A stretch of 64,000 bases of DNA from JAGVPT01 sp963772165 (GCA_963772165.1 CAVYWA010000005.1:434001-498000); one strand, 5' to 3'. Positions 1 to 9,029 are shown, counted from the stretch's first letter. Notes: generated by a model not told the origin, from the sequence alone. Numbers and translations are program-made.

Positions 1-341
1 CCGTGAATGAGGGATTCTCCGGCGGCGAAAAGAAGCGCAACGAAATTTTGCAGATGGCGGTACTTGAACCGAAGCTTGCCATCCTCGATGAAACGGATTC
101 AGGACTGGATATCGACGCGTTAAAGATTGTCGCTCACGGCGTCAACCGGCTGAAAAAACCGGATAATGCAATTATTGTCGTGACTCACTACCAACGGTTG
201 CTGAATTATATCGTTCCGGATTTTGTCCATGTGCTGGTCAACGGCCGCATAGTAAAGTCGGGCGGTAAAGAACTTGCCCTCGAACTGGAAGCAAATGGGT
301 ATGACGACGTAAAGGAAGAAGCAGCATCTGTCGCAGGCTGA
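1..341 (+). CDS. sufC: SUF system ATPase SufC, C-terminal part (gene runs off the left edge)
   Basis: C-terminal portion of the ABC-type ATPase that powers the SufBCD scaffold for Fe-S cluster assembly in the cytoplasm. Seen: the ABC signature SGGEKKR, Walker B LAILDETDSGLD with the catalytic Glu, and the H-loop VVTHYQRLL. The DETDSGLD form of Walker B is typical of SufC rather than of transporter ATPases. The Walker A half lies outside the window, and the GTG at position 3 is an internal codon rather than a start. sufD follows after 24 bp; sufB is expected immediately upstream, which is inference. Confidence 0.95.
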   Translation, partial: VNEGFSGGEKKRNEILQMAVLEPKLAILDETDSGLDIDALKIVAHGVNRLKKPDNAIIVVTHYQRLLNYIVPDFVHVLVNGRIVKSGGKELALELEANGYDDVKEEAASVAG

Positions 342-365
342 TTTTTTAAAAAGCTCATAAGAAAA

Positions 366-1742
366 ATGCAAACATCCCAAGAAATAGAAAAATATCTCTC
401 AGACTTTCGAGCGTTTGAAAACAACGGCGCATCCCATGATCCGGTGTGGCTCAAAAATTTTCGAGTTGCAGCCATAGGAAAATTTTCTGAATTAGGATTT
501 CCAACGATCAAACAAGAGGATTGGCGATTCACCAATATTCTTCCGCTGACTCGATCTCATTTCCGGCGCGTCCCGGCTGTAGGTTTGCCGGCCGTTCGGA
601 TGGAGGAGATCAACAAGCACATTGTGGATGGATGTGCGAAGAGTGTCCTGGTTTTCATCAACGGCCATTTTAACAAAGGCCTTTCCAATATTTCTGCTCT
701 TCCAAAGGAAATTGTTGCAGGTGGATTGGCGGATTCGCTGGAGGTTCACGGCGATCTCGTTCGGAGGCATCTCGGCAAGCATCTTCCGCTGCAAAGCTAT
801 CCGTTCGCAGCATTGAATACGGCATTCATTCATGACGGCGCTTTTGTTTATGTCCCTGCGGGAATGCATGCTACGTCGCCGATTCAGCTTCTCTTTATTT
901 CCACGGCACCTGGCGATGACCACGCGGTCGCATATCCGCGAAACCTTATTCTTGCCGGCGAAAAGTCCTCTGCAACGTTCATTGAAAGTTACGTCTCGTT
1001 GTCGGAAGACGTTTATTTTACTAATACTGTGACTGAAATTTTTGTTGAGAAGGAATCCGCTGTTGACTACGTGAAAATTCAGCGTGAGAGTGAGAAGGCG
1101 TTTCACGTCGGAACGATGCAAATTGAACAGGGGAGTCAAAGCAGATTCACGGCATTCAGTCTTGCACTCGGCTCGGCGATCGCGCGCAACGATATCAATA
1201 TCGCCGTCAACGGCGAACAGTGCGAAACGATGCTCGACGGTTTGTATCTCCCAGCGAACGATCAGCTTGTCGATCATCATACTTTTATCGATCATACGAA
1301 GCCGAATTGCTCAAGCCGCGAAATTTTTAAGGGAATCATAACGGGCAATTCCCGTTCTGTCTTCAACGGAAAAATCTTTGTGAGAAAAGAAGCGCAGAAA
1401 ACGGATTCCAAACAGACGAACAAAAATTTGCTGCTCTCCGACACTGCGACCGTCGATACAAAACCGCAGCTTGAGATCTTTGCCGACGATGTGAAATGCA
1501 CGCACGGCGCGACAGTCGGCGGGTTGGATGCCGCTTCGCTCTTTTATGTGAAGAGCCGCGGCATCAGCGAAGAAGCCGGACGAGCGCTGCTGACCGTTGG
1601 ATTTGCCGGTGAAGTAACGAACTATATCAACAACGAAGTGCTTCGCAAGCATGTCGATACCCTCGTCATTGAGCGGCTCCAGGAAAAAGTCGTAAAGACA
1701 GCACTGCCGGACATTGTTCATTCTGAAACAAAAATGGTATGA
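366..1742 (+). CDS. sufD: Fe-S cluster assembly scaffold protein SufD
   Basis: 458-residue SufD, the non-catalytic partner of SufB in the SufBC2D complex that builds Fe-S clusters. The N-terminal helical part contains TIKQEDWRFTN, and the beta-helix core carries the family segments FNGKIFVRKEAQKTDSKQ and VKCTHGATVGGLD, followed by a C-terminal helical domain with RGISEEAGRALLTVGFAGE. The length is normal. The gene sits between sufC and sufS and overlaps sufS by ATGA, so translation is probably coupled. The start at 366 gives the usual SufD N-terminus; no strong ribosome binding site is visible before it. Confidence 0.95.
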   Translation: MQTSQEIEKYLSDFRAFENNGASHDPVWLKNFRVAAIGKFSELGFPTIKQEDWRFTNILPLTRSHFRRVPAVGLPAVRMEEINKHIVDGCAKSVLVFINGHFNKGLSNISALPKEIVAGGLADSLEVHGDLVRRHLGKHLPLQSYPFAALNTAFIHDGAFVYVPAGMHATSPIQLLFISTAPGDDHAVAYPRNLILAGEKSSATFIESYVSLSEDVYFTNTVTEIFVEKESAVDYVKIQRESEKAFHVGTMQIEQGSQSRFTAFSLALGSAIARNDINIAVNGEQCETMLDGLYLPANDQLVDHHTFIDHTKPNCSSREIFKGIITGNSRSVFNGKIFVRKEAQKTDSKQTNKNLLLSDTATVDTKPQLEIFADDVKCTHGATVGGLDAASLFYVKSRGISEEAGRALLTVGFAGEVTNYINNEVLRKHVDTLVIERLQEKVVKTALPDIVHSETKMV

Positions 1743-3014
1743 AACCTTTAACTGAAACTCTTGTGAAAGACGCCGGACAAAACAGCGAAGCACAGTTTGA
1801 CGCCGCTCGTATTCGCGAGGACTTTCCGATCCTTCGGCAGAACGTTCATGGCAAGCCGCTTGTCTATCTCGACAATGCCGCGACGAGCCAGAAGCCCCAG
1901 GTGGTCATCGATGCGCTGACACGGGTACTATTCATCACAGAATGCAAATATTCACCGTGGGGTTCACGCGTTAAGCGAACTTGCAACGTACGAGTATGAA
2001 AAGGCACGAGGGAAAGTAAAACTTTTTTTGAACGCCGCTGAAACGCGTGAGATTATTTTTGTCCGCGGTACGACCGAGGGGATTAACCTCGTCGCCCAGA
2101 GTTACGGGAGAAAATTTATCAAAGCGGGGGACGAGATCATCATCACCGCGATGGAACATCATTCGAACATCGTTCCGTGGCAGCTGTTGTGCGAACAGAC
2201 CGGCGCCGTGCTGCGCGTGATCCCGATGAATGATGACGGCGAGTTGTTGATCGGGGAATACGAAAAGCTGCTGAACAAGAAAACAAAGTTCGTTTCCGTC
2301 GTGTATCTCTCAAATTCCCTTGGGACGATCAATCCGGTTAAGCAAATGATTAAACGCGCGCACGAATTCGGCATTCCGGTGCTGGTCGACGGCGCGCAGT
2401 CGACGGCACATCTCGCGGTCGATGTGCAAGAACTCGATTGCGACTTTTATGCTTTTTCCGGCCATAAAGTATGCGGGCCGACAGGCATCGGTGCGTTGTA
2501 TGGAAAAACAAACTTGCTTGAATCGATGCCGCCGTACCAAGGGGGAGGCGATATGATCAGCTCCGTAACGTTTGAGAAGACGACGTACAATGCTCTTCCC
2601 TACAAGTTCGAGGCAGGCACGCCGAATATTGCCGATACCATTGCGTTTGGCGCTGCAATCGATTACGTCCACAGCCTCGGACTCAAAGCGATTGCGTCAT
2701 ACGAACACGATCTGCTGACGTACGCAACAGAGAAGCTTTCCGCGATTGAAGGAGTGCGCATCATTGGAACGGCGAAGAAGAAATCGAGCGTCCTGTCCTT
2801 TATTATGGGAAGCGTTCACGCGCACGATATCGGAACCATTGTCGACCGGGAGGGAATCGCAATTCGGACAGGCCATCATTGCACGCAGCCGGTGATGCAG
2901 CGATTCGGAATCCCCGCAACGGCGCGGGCGTCGTTTGCGTTCTACAACACAATGGAGGAAGTTGACGCGCTTGCGGGCGCCCTTTTAAAGGTTAAGGAGA
3001 TTTTTGGATCATGA
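1739..3014 (+). CDS. sufS: Cysteine desulfurase SufS, interrupted by a +1 frameshift
   Basis: PLP-dependent group II cysteine desulfurase that takes sulfur from cysteine for the SUF scaffold. Seen: YLDNAATSQKP near the N-terminus, the PLP-lysine motif FSGHKVCGPTGIGALYG (about nt 2456-2506) and the persulfide Cys in RTGHHCTQP (about nt 2866-2892). The frame opened at 1739 stops at 1999, while the rest reads one base later. Dropping one G of the GGG at 1923-1925 restores RYYSSQNANIHRGVHALSE, the conserved family sequence. So the gene is intact apart from one extra base, probably an assembly error. It overlaps sufU by ATGA at 3011-3014. Confidence 0.93.
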
Positions 3015-3484
3015 GCAGCGATCTCAATGAACTTTACCAGCAATTAATTCTCGACCACAATAAGAGTCCGAGAAATTTCGGGAAGCTGGAACATGCTACG
3101 AACCATGCCGAAGGTTACAATCCTTTGTGCGGAGACCATTTTACCGTGTTTGTCGAGATGGATGGAGATGTCATTAAGGATGTCAGCTTTCAAGGGTCTG
3201 GATGTGCGATTTCGAAAGCATCGGCTTCGATGATGACAACGGCGGTAAAGGGGACCAAAAAAGAAGATGCAGAAAAGCTGTTCGAGAAATTCCATTCTGT
3301 CGTAACGCGTGATATTCACAAGGAAGTCGAAGACCTTGACGACCTTGGATGTCTTGGCGCGCTTGCGGGCGTCGCAGAGTTCCCGGCGCGAATTAAATGT
3401 GCAAGCCTGGCCTGGCATGCGCTCCATTCAGCGCTGAAGTCGAATGGCGCCGTTGTTTCGACCGAAGGCCCAAAAATCAATTGA
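3011..3484 (+). CDS. sufU: SufU, sulfur-transfer / scaffold protein of the SUF system
   Basis: 157-residue SufU-type IscU homologue. The three conserved cysteines and the Asp are present: C40 and D42 in NPLCGDHF, C65 in GSGCAISKAS and C130 in ARIKCASLAWHAL. Between C65 and C130 lies the insertion typical of SufU (about residues 80-112), which separates it from IscU. In Firmicutes such proteins are zinc-dependent sulfur shuttles that accept persulfide from SufS. Its position directly after sufS, with a 4-bp overlap, fits that role. Confidence 0.94.
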   Translation: MSSDLNELYQQLILDHNKSPRNFGKLEHATNHAEGYNPLCGDHFTVFVEMDGDVIKDVSFQGSGCAISKASASMMTTAVKGTKKEDAEKLFEKFHSVVTRDIHKEVEDLDDLGCLGALAGVAEFPARIKCASLAWHALHSALKSNGAVVSTEGPKIN

Positions 3485-3503
3485 ACGATGACGAGATGAA
3501 ACG

Positions 3504-3839
3504 ATGGAAAATTCCGATTTCAATACATTCGAATTGTTGATCGTAAAGGATCAAGTGATCCAGGCATTGAAAACTTGCTTCGACCCGGAGATCCCTGTGA
3601 ACATCCACGAGTTAGGACTTATTTATTCAGTCGATGTCGATAAAACGGGTGCGGTTCAAATCAAAATGACACTGACCTCTCCTGCGTGTCCCGCAGCGCA
3701 AAGTCTGCCGCCGGAAGTGAAGCAAAAAGTTGAAGCGGTGAAAGGTGTGACATCAGCCCAGGTTGACGTTGTGTGGGAACCCCGGTGGGATCCGAGCATG
3801 ATGTCCGAAGAAGCGAAACTTGCGTTGAATATGTACTGA
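3504..3839 (+). CDS. sufT: SufT-like Fe-S maturation protein (MIP18/DUF59 family)
   Basis: 111-residue MIP18 (DUF59) domain protein. The family motifs DPEIPVNIHELGLIY (residues 27-41) and TSPACPAAQ (58-66) are present. In other bacteria SufT-type proteins help mature Fe-S enzymes and are often encoded at the end of suf operons, as here, 19 bp after sufU. The extended tail VWEPRWDPSMMSEEAK is typical of SufT and PaaD-like members. The exact step in cluster transfer cannot be read from the sequence. Confidence 0.88.
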   Translation: MENSDFNTFELLIVKDQVIQALKTCFDPEIPVNIHELGLIYSVDVDKTGAVQIKMTLTSPACPAAQSLPPEVKQKVEAVKGVTSAQVDVVWEPRWDPSMMSEEAKLALNMY

Positions 3840-3915
3840 GATTTCTTTTGGGAAAATGTTTTCAATAAAATTTTAAACACATCCATACCACTATAATATT
3901 CAAGGAGAACGAACA

Positions 3916-4530
3916 ATGGCTCATACGGTACCCGCACTTCCTTATGCATTTGATGCACTCGAACCATACATCGATGCAAAAACGATGGAAATCCATCACG
4001 ACAAGCACCATGCTGCGTACGTCACAAATTTGAACAACGCACTTGCGAACAACCCGGAGTTACAGAACAAATCGGCTGAAGAGCTGATCAAATCGCTGAA
4101 CACGCTGCCCGAAGCAATCCGAACGGCAGTCCGCAACAACGGCGGCGGCCATGCCAATCACACGATGTTCTGGCAGCAGTTGAAAGCCGGAGTTAAAGAG
4201 CCCACGTCCGGAAGACTTATCACCTCGATCAACAGCGCGTTCGGGTCGACGGCGGCATTCAAAGAGCAATTCAATAAGGCAGGCCTTGGACGATTTGGAT
4301 CCGGATGGGCATGGCTCGTTGTCGGCAAAGACAAAAAGCTCGCAATCATCTCAACCGCAAATCAAGATAATCCTTTGACTGACGGTGCGACACCGATTCT
4401 CGGTTGCGATGTTTGGGAACATGCGTATTATTTAAAATATCAGAACCGCCGGGCGGACTATCTCACGGCATTCTGGAATGTCGTCAATTGGACTGACGTT
4501 GCCGACCGTTTTGATGCGGCTTCCCGATAA
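3916..4530 (+). CDS. sodA: Superoxide dismutase, Fe/Mn family, Mn-type signature
   Basis: 204-residue Fe/Mn superoxide dismutase converting superoxide to oxygen and peroxide. The metal ligands are all present: H27 (EIHHDKHH), H82 (GGGHANHTMFW), D165 and H169 (DVWEHAYYL). The Gly at position 78 before HANH, together with Gln150 in TANQDNPL, is the manganese-type arrangement; iron enzymes carry the Gln in the other position. There is no signal peptide, so the enzyme is cytoplasmic. A strong AAGGAG precedes the start. It follows the suf genes, which fits joint defence of Fe-S clusters against oxygen, and a terminator-like hairpin ends the unit. Confidence 0.96.
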   Translation: MAHTVPALPYAFDALEPYIDAKTMEIHHDKHHAAYVTNLNNALANNPELQNKSAEELIKSLNTLPEAIRTAVRNNGGGHANHTMFWQQLKAGVKEPTSGRLITSINSAFGSTAAFKEQFNKAGLGRFGSGWAWLVVGKDKKLAIISTANQDNPLTDGATPILGCDVWEHAYYLKYQNRRADYLTAFWNVVNWTDVADRFDAASR

Positions 4531-4544
4531 GACATCATCATCAC

Positions 4545-4588
4545 AGCGGGGGACGATCTGAATCGTCCTCCGCTCATCTATCGTTTTT
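4545..4588 (+). terminator. Rho-independent terminator after sodA
   Basis: A 13-bp stem with one G-T pair (arms 4545-4557 and 4562-4574, loop CTGA) is followed by a short T-run at 4584-4588. The T-run starts nine bases after the stem and runs into the next start codon, so termination may be leaky. Confidence 0.5.
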
Positions 4589-5227
4589 ATGAACTCACAT
4601 CGAATTCGAAACCTTCCGCTCTTTCCGCTCAAGGTCGTTCTTTTTCCCGGATCGCTTTTGCCCCTCCATATTTTTGAAGAACGCTACAAGACTCTTATCA
4701 ATGAATGCCTCGAGAACCACGGGGAATTTGGGATCAATCTCATCGAGAACGATAAGATCGACCCGACCGGATGCAGTGCGATCGTCAAAAACGTTGTCCG
4801 ACAGTACGAGGACGGGCGATTGGACATTGCCGTGGAGGGAAGGACGCGGTACACGCTCGGGCAGCTTATCGACAGCGACGCTCCGTATTTTGTCGGCGAA
4901 GTCTCTTTTTTTGAAGACAGGGCAGAGAAGGTTAACTATTCCCTTCGGCGTCGGGCGATAGAGCTTTATAACCGATTTGTCGAAACCGCTTTTAAGGGGA
5001 CAGTCATGCCGGCCAACGAGGCGTCATCCGATACCAAAATATCGTTTCTCCTGGTGCAAAAAGCCGGACTGGAACTAAAAGAGAGACAGAAGTTTCTTGC
5101 CCTCCAATCGGAGAACGAACGCTTGAACACCCTGACCCGTCATTTCGAATCGATGCTTCCTCTTCTCACGTCGCGCGAAAAGTACGATCGATTTGTCATG
5201 AACGACGGGTACCTCTCGCCATCGTGA
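4589..5227 (+). CDS. Stand-alone Lon N-terminal (LON substrate-binding) domain protein
   Basis: 212-residue protein made of the LON substrate-binding domain only, without the AAA+ or protease domains of Lon. The N-terminal signature LPLFPLKVVLFPGSLLPLHIFEERY (given here only as the start of residues 9-33) is the family hallmark; the C-terminal half is helical. Such proteins are common in bacteria, and their role in selecting or binding proteins is not settled. No operon partner is obvious: sodA ends before it behind a probable terminator, and a small zinc-ribbon gene follows. Confidence 0.88.
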   Translation: MNSHRIRNLPLFPLKVVLFPGSLLPLHIFEERYKTLINECLENHGEFGINLIENDKIDPTGCSAIVKNVVRQYEDGRLDIAVEGRTRYTLGQLIDSDAPYFVGEVSFFEDRAEKVNYSLRRRAIELYNRFVETAFKGTVMPANEASSDTKISFLLVQKAGLELKERQKFLALQSENERLNTLTRHFESMLPLLTSREKYDRFVMNDGYLSPS

Positions 5228-5266
5228 GATGTTCCTTGATTTCCGCCATTCATTTTTTTATTTTAA

Positions 5267-5452
5267 GTGAGGATGGAAAAGGGATTAAAAATCACCGAAA
5301 TACAATCGATCCTCAAATCTACCGTTCAACCTGCGGCGGCGGAACCTCACTACTGGCAATATTGCGTCAATTGTGGAACGAAGCTCGACAGTCGCAAGTG
5401 CAAATTGTATTGCCCGAAATGTGGGTTTTATCATTCATGCAGTGAACCATAA
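5267..5452 (+). CDS. Small zinc-ribbon protein of unknown function
   Basis: 61 residues if the GTG at 5267 is used, 59 from the ATG at 5273. The C-terminal half has two cysteine knuckles, YCVNCG and YCPKCG, plus CS near the end, which would bind zinc, separated by the basic stretch KLDSRKCK. I do not recognise a characterised family; similar short CxxC proteins ending in a CSD/CSE motif occur in this group. It lies just before a tiny basic gene and may be co-transcribed with it. Confidence 0.6.
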   Translation: MRMEKGLKITEIQSILKSTVQPAAAEPHYWQYCVNCGTKLDSRKCKLYCPKCGFYHSCSEP

Positions 5453-5479
5453 CACCATATCCAAGGAGAAATCTTTTCA

Positions 5480-5587
5480 ATGAATAAAAAAGGAATTCGA
5501 GTCAGCAGGAAACATCGGAAGCGGCAGCGCAAACAGAAGGCAAAGCTGAAAGCAATGCTTTCTCAGAAGAAAAAACAGTCAGCGTAA
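5480..5587 (+). CDS. Very small, strongly basic protein (35 residues)
   Basis: A 35-codon reading frame that starts at ATG 5480, 11 bases after the ribosome binding site AAGGAG (5463-5468), and ends at TAA 5587. The product is almost entirely Lys, Arg and Gln (KHRKRQRKQKAKLKAML), which resembles very small ribosome-associated proteins such as the AURKAIP1/COX24-type family, but identity is only inferred from composition. A perfect terminator follows four bases later, which supports a real transcription unit. Confidence 0.6.
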   Translation: MNKKGIRVSRKHRKRQRKQKAKLKAMLSQKKKQSA

Positions 5588-5590
5588 TCC

Positions 5591-5626
5591 ACAACCCTCT
5601 CACTAGAGAGGGTTGTTCATTTATTG
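5591..5626 (+). terminator. Rho-independent terminator after the small basic gene
   Basis: Perfect 11-bp stem ACAACCCTCTC / GAGAGGGTTGT (5591-5601 and 5606-5616) with a 4-base loop, followed by TCATTTATT. Confidence 0.75.
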
Positions 5627-5652
5627 AGCAGCGCTCAATTTAAATCCAAGGT

Positions 5653-5749
5653 CATTGTGAGGTGTTTTTTGCCGAAGTCCCAAAGGGATCTCGTACACCG
5701 GGACGAAGCGATGCTTCAATGGTACGTTCCCAAACAGAGTTTGGGAACG
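5653..5749. repeat. Intergenic repeat of a dispersed palindromic family
   Basis: Two parts in a gene-free stretch before folP. The block 5653-5677 (contains GTGAGGTGTTTTTTGCC) matches 23211-23235 at 21 of 25 positions. The block 5725-5749 is a perfect 11-bp inverted repeat, CGTTCCCAAAC and GTTTGGGAACG around AGA. Both shapes are typical of short repeats scattered between genes. No open frame is credible here. Confidence 0.55.
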
Positions 5750-5863
5750 AGATGAATGTTCGCAAGATTAGTTCGTCTGGAACGGATCGAATTAAGCTCG
5801 GCTGATTTGTTGCTAATCGTTCACCATTTCGATATATTCTGACGAAATGAAGGTCCGACGACG

Positions 5864-6748
5864 ATGCTTCCAGTAGAAACAGACATTCACCATTCACCGT
5901 TCGCATTTCAATGCGGCGGGAAATTCATCGACCTTTCATCGCGGACGTACCTGATGGGCGTTTTGAATATTACGCCCGATTCGTTTTCTGACGGCGGGAA
6001 GTACTTCGATAAAGATCAAGCTGTCGCGCATGCGCTGCAAATGGCGGCGGATGGAGCGGATATCGTCGATGTTGGAGGAGAATCGTCAAGGCCGAAAGGC
6101 CCGTACGGAGAAGGCGCAGAAGAAGTCAGCGCCGATGAGGAGATCCGAAGAGTCGTCCCCGTGATTGAGGAACTTGCATCCCGGTCGGATGTACTGATAT
6201 CAATCGATACATATAAGGCCGTCGTTGCAGAAGCTGCGTTAAACGCGGGTGCTGCGATCGTGAATGATATCAGCGGATTGAATTATGATCCTGCAATGGC
6301 TGCAGCGGTAGCCTCCCATGAAGCGGCATTGATTGCAATGCACATGAAGGGGACGCCAAAGACGATGCAGCAAAATCCCGTTTACGAAAATGTTGTTGAT
6401 GAAGTGAAGGAGAGCCTCTCTCGATCCTTGGAAAAGGCGAGAGGAGCCGGTATCGAAAATATTTTGATCGACCCGGGAATCGGATTCGGAAAGAAACTTG
6501 AACATAATCTCTCCCTCATCAAGAATTTACATAGGTTCGCCGAATTGCACTGCCCGATCGTCATCGGTCCATCTCGAAAAGCATTTATTGGAATGCTGCT
6601 CAATCTTCCCGTCGATCAACGGCTCGAGGGAACGGCCGCCGCCGCGGCAGCATCTATTTTTCACGGAGCAAATGTTCTTCGTGTGCACGATGTCAAAGAA
6701 ATGAAACGCGTCGCCGTTGTGGCGGACGCCATTGTACGGGCTGCGTAA
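5864..6748 (+). CDS. folP: Dihydropteroate synthase
   Basis: 294-residue TIM-barrel enzyme joining dihydropterin pyrophosphate to p-aminobenzoate in folate synthesis, the target of sulfonamides. Motifs in order: MGVLNITPDSFSDGG (pterin site), VDVGGESSRP (p-aminobenzoate loop), ISIDTYKA, VNDISG, HMKGTP, DPGIGFGK, GPSRKAFIG and the closing RVHDV. The length is slightly above usual because of a short N-terminal extension. A folC gene is far away at 60 kb, so folate genes are dispersed. cdaA follows after 13 bp, a pairing common in this phylum. Confidence 0.97.
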   Translation: MLPVETDIHHSPFAFQCGGKFIDLSSRTYLMGVLNITPDSFSDGGKYFDKDQAVAHALQMAADGADIVDVGGESSRPKGPYGEGAEEVSADEEIRRVVPVIEELASRSDVLISIDTYKAVVAEAALNAGAAIVNDISGLNYDPAMAAAVASHEAALIAMHMKGTPKTMQQNPVYENVVDEVKESLSRSLEKARGAGIENILIDPGIGFGKKLEHNLSLIKNLHRFAELHCPIVIGPSRKAFIGMLLNLPVDQRLEGTAAAAAASIFHGANVLRVHDVKEMKRVAVVADAIVRAA

Positions 6749-6761
6749 ACAATCCTACAAT

Positions 6762-7577
6762 ATGGAACTTTTCAAAATCGGTTTTGTGACTGTCTCTCTG
6801 ATCGACCTGTTCGATATCGCCGTCGTGTCGTTTATATTTTACCGGCTTTATATTGTCATGCGCGGGACTATTGCCGCGCAGATCTTCGTCGGCATGATGG
6901 TCATTGTCGGTTTTTCGTTTCTTGCCCAGGCCATTAATTTGAAAGCGATGGGGTGGCTGCTGCACACGTTGACCGACATCTGGGTTATCGCTTTCGTCAT
7001 ATTGTTCCAGCCCGAGATTCGCCGATTGCTTTCCACGATAGCGCGCAACAGAATTGTGCGGATGTTTTTGCGGATCGATGTCGACGAATCGATCGAAGAA
7101 ATAGCCAGTGCGGCGGTCGACCTCGCGAAGAAAAAGCAAGGAGCGTTGATCATCATCGTGCGGGGAACGGGTTTGAAAAGTGTGAGCGAGTCCGGGATCA
7201 TCCTTCAGGCGAGGGTGAGCAGGGCGCTGCTGCTCTCTATTTTTAATCCAAAATCGCCGCTCCACGACGGTGCTGTGATCGTGAATGACAGGACCATCGA
7301 AGCGGCCCGGTGCACGCTGCCGTTATCGGCTGCGACGAGAATGGGAGACATCGTGCTGGGGATGCGCCATCGCGCAGCGCTTGGGATTTCGGAGCAAGCG
7401 GATGTTATCTCCGTCGTGGTATCGGAAGAGACGGGAACAATTTCCCTCGCTGAAGACGGCGTGCTGATGCGCGGGTTGAAATCACAGGAACTCCGGAAAG
7501 AATTGCGCGGCCGGCTCGTCCTTTCGATGGAGCGTTCATGGAAAAATATATGGCAGGCTGTCCAGGATGAAGTTTAG
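6762..7577 (+). CDS. cdaA: Diadenylate cyclase CdaA (c-di-AMP synthase), membrane-bound
   Basis: 271-residue protein that makes the second messenger c-di-AMP from two ATP. The N-terminus has three hydrophobic segments (about residues 5-25, 38-57 and 62-82) anchoring it in the inner membrane, followed by the DAC domain with the catalytic DGA at 169-171 (SPLHDGAVIV) and RHR at 202-204 (MRHRAALG). The start at 6762 is chosen because it gives the normal family N-terminus; an upstream in-frame GTG lies inside folP. It shares an operon with folP and probably with the following glycosyltransferase. Confidence 0.95.
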   Translation: MELFKIGFVTVSLIDLFDIAVVSFIFYRLYIVMRGTIAAQIFVGMMVIVGFSFLAQAINLKAMGWLLHTLTDIWVIAFVILFQPEIRRLLSTIARNRIVRMFLRIDVDESIEEIASAAVDLAKKKQGALIIIVRGTGLKSVSESGIILQARVSRALLLSIFNPKSPLHDGAVIVNDRTIEAARCTLPLSAATRMGDIVLGMRHRAALGISEQADVISVVVSEETGTISLAEDGVLMRGLKSQELRKELRGRLVLSMERSWKNIWQAVQDEV

Positions 7578-7597
7578 CTCGACGGAATCGTGAGTCA

Positions 7598-8263
7598 ATG
7601 AAGAATATCGGTGTCATCGTACCTGCGTTGAACGCTTGTAAAACGATTGGCGCGGTTGTCAGCGGGGTTGCAAAGCATATCCACATTGAAAACATCATCG
7701 TTGTTGACGACGGCTCTTCGGATTCGACCGCTTCGGTGGCTGCTTCCTTCGGCGCCCGGGTGTTGGCTCATCCGATGAATAGGGGAAAGGGGGCTGCGCT
7801 TCAAACCGGATTTGATTTTGTCCTTCAAACATCGCTCGACGCTGTCATTACTATAGACGCCGACCTTCAACATCCGCCTGATTTTATTCCGCAGTTTATC
7901 GGCCTGTATTCATCGGGCGAATACGATATCATCATCGGGAGCCGGCTTCACAAGAAGAGAGGGATGCCGTTTCACCGGGTTCTTTCCAATACGATCACAA
8001 CTTTTTTAGTGAGTGCCCGGACTGCCGTAAAAATTTCGGACAGCCAATCGGGCTACCGTCTTATTGATAGAAAAGTGCTGGAATCCGTCCATCTGAAGAC
8101 GAAGGGGTTTGAGGCAGAGACGGAGTTCATCATCAAAGCAGCTGCGCACGGGTTCCGCTTCGGCTTTGTTCCGATCGAGACGGTCTATGGAGGGGAGAAG
8201 AGTCACATGACGAATTTTGCAACGACCGTGAATTTTGTGAAGGTGTTGTTTCGGGATTATTGA
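7598..8263 (+). CDS. Family 2 glycosyltransferase (polyprenyl-phosphate sugar transferase-like)
   Basis: 221-residue GT-A fold enzyme of the GT2 family, similar to dolichyl/undecaprenyl-phosphate mannosyl transferases. Seen: the nucleotide-binding start IGVIVPALNA, DDGSSDST (residues 37-44), the metal-binding DADLQHP (87-93) and the acceptor-side SDSQSGYRLID. There is no C-terminal membrane region, so it probably acts at the inner face of the membrane on a lipid-linked acceptor. Donor and acceptor cannot be read from sequence. It is 20 bp after cdaA and probably co-transcribed. Confidence 0.88.
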   Translation: MKNIGVIVPALNACKTIGAVVSGVAKHIHIENIIVVDDGSSDSTASVAASFGARVLAHPMNRGKGAALQTGFDFVLQTSLDAVITIDADLQHPPDFIPQFIGLYSSGEYDIIIGSRLHKKRGMPFHRVLSNTITTFLVSARTAVKISDSQSGYRLIDRKVLESVHLKTKGFEAETEFIIKAAAHGFRFGFVPIETVYGGEKSHMTNFATTVNFVKVLFRDY

Positions 8264-8393
8264 CGCGTGCCTTCCAAAAAGCGGAAAAATCTATCTCGTG
8301 CAAAACCGCCGGAGCGCAAGAATAAAAGAAAAAACTTACGCGGTTTTGCGTCTTCGCGTGAAAATCATTTTAATATAGCATCAACGGCAAACC

Positions 8394-9029
8394 TTGGGAC
8401 GATTCGAGACCGAACGTAAAGAAATGATTTCCCTCCTGGAAACGAAGGGAATCTCCGACCCGAACGTCCTTGCGGCGATGGCAAAAGTTGAGCGTCATCT
8501 TTTTGTAGAGCCGCCGTTTGTCAACCGAGCCTACGAGGACAGCGCTCTGCCGATCGGCTATGAGCAGACAATTTCGCAGCCGTACACCGTCGCCTACATG
8601 ACTCAGGCACTCGCGTGCAAGCATGGAGATAAAGTGCTCGAGGTAGGAACAGGGTCCGGTTACCAAGCAGTCATTCTCGCAAAGATGGGATGCAGGGTTT
8701 TTACGATTGAGCGGCATCTCGGTTTGCTTGCCAATGCCAGAAAAATGTTTGATAGATTGAACCTGCGTATCGCATCGAAAGGGGGAGACGGCACGGTCGG
8801 ATGGAATGAATTTGCCCCGTTCGACGGAATTATCGTCACTGCCGGTGCCCCCGATGTTCCGGAATCGCTCAAGCAGCAGCTTGCCGACGGCGGGCGGCTG
8901 GTGATTCCGGTCGGCGACCGGGAGGTACAGAAAGTGATCGTGATGAGAAGAGCAGGGGATTCATTCTTGACCGAAGAAACCTTCGGCTTCAAATTCGTAC
9001 CCCTCGTTGGAAAAAATGGATGGAGTTGA
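8394..9029 (+). CDS. pcm: Protein-L-isoaspartate O-methyltransferase
   Basis: 211-residue SAM-dependent methyltransferase that repairs isoaspartyl residues in aged proteins. The helical N-terminus ISDPNVLAAMAKVERHLFV and YEDSALPIGYEQTISQPYTV are PCMT signatures; the SAM site is VLEVGTGSGYQA. The frame upstream is closed by a stop at 8376, so translation starts at TTG 8394 or at ATG 8424. TTG is preferred because it keeps the conserved helix that precedes the ISDP segment. It overlaps miaA by 10 bases. Confidence 0.94.
   Translation: MGRFETERKEMISLLETKGISDPNVLAAMAKVERHLFVEPPFVNRAYEDSALPIGYEQTISQPYTVAYMTQALACKHGDKVLEVGTGSGYQAVILAKMGCRVFTIERHLGLLANARKMFDRLNLRIASKGGDGTVGWNEFAPFDGIIVTAGAPDVPESLKQQLADGGRLVIPVGDREVQKVIVMRRAGDSFLTEETFGFKFVPLVGKNGWS

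Noticed and set aside
492..1295. 267-codon open frame on the minus strand
   Set aside because: Lies wholly antisense to sufD, with Arg/Cys/Asn-rich composition typical of a shadow frame and no ribosome binding site.
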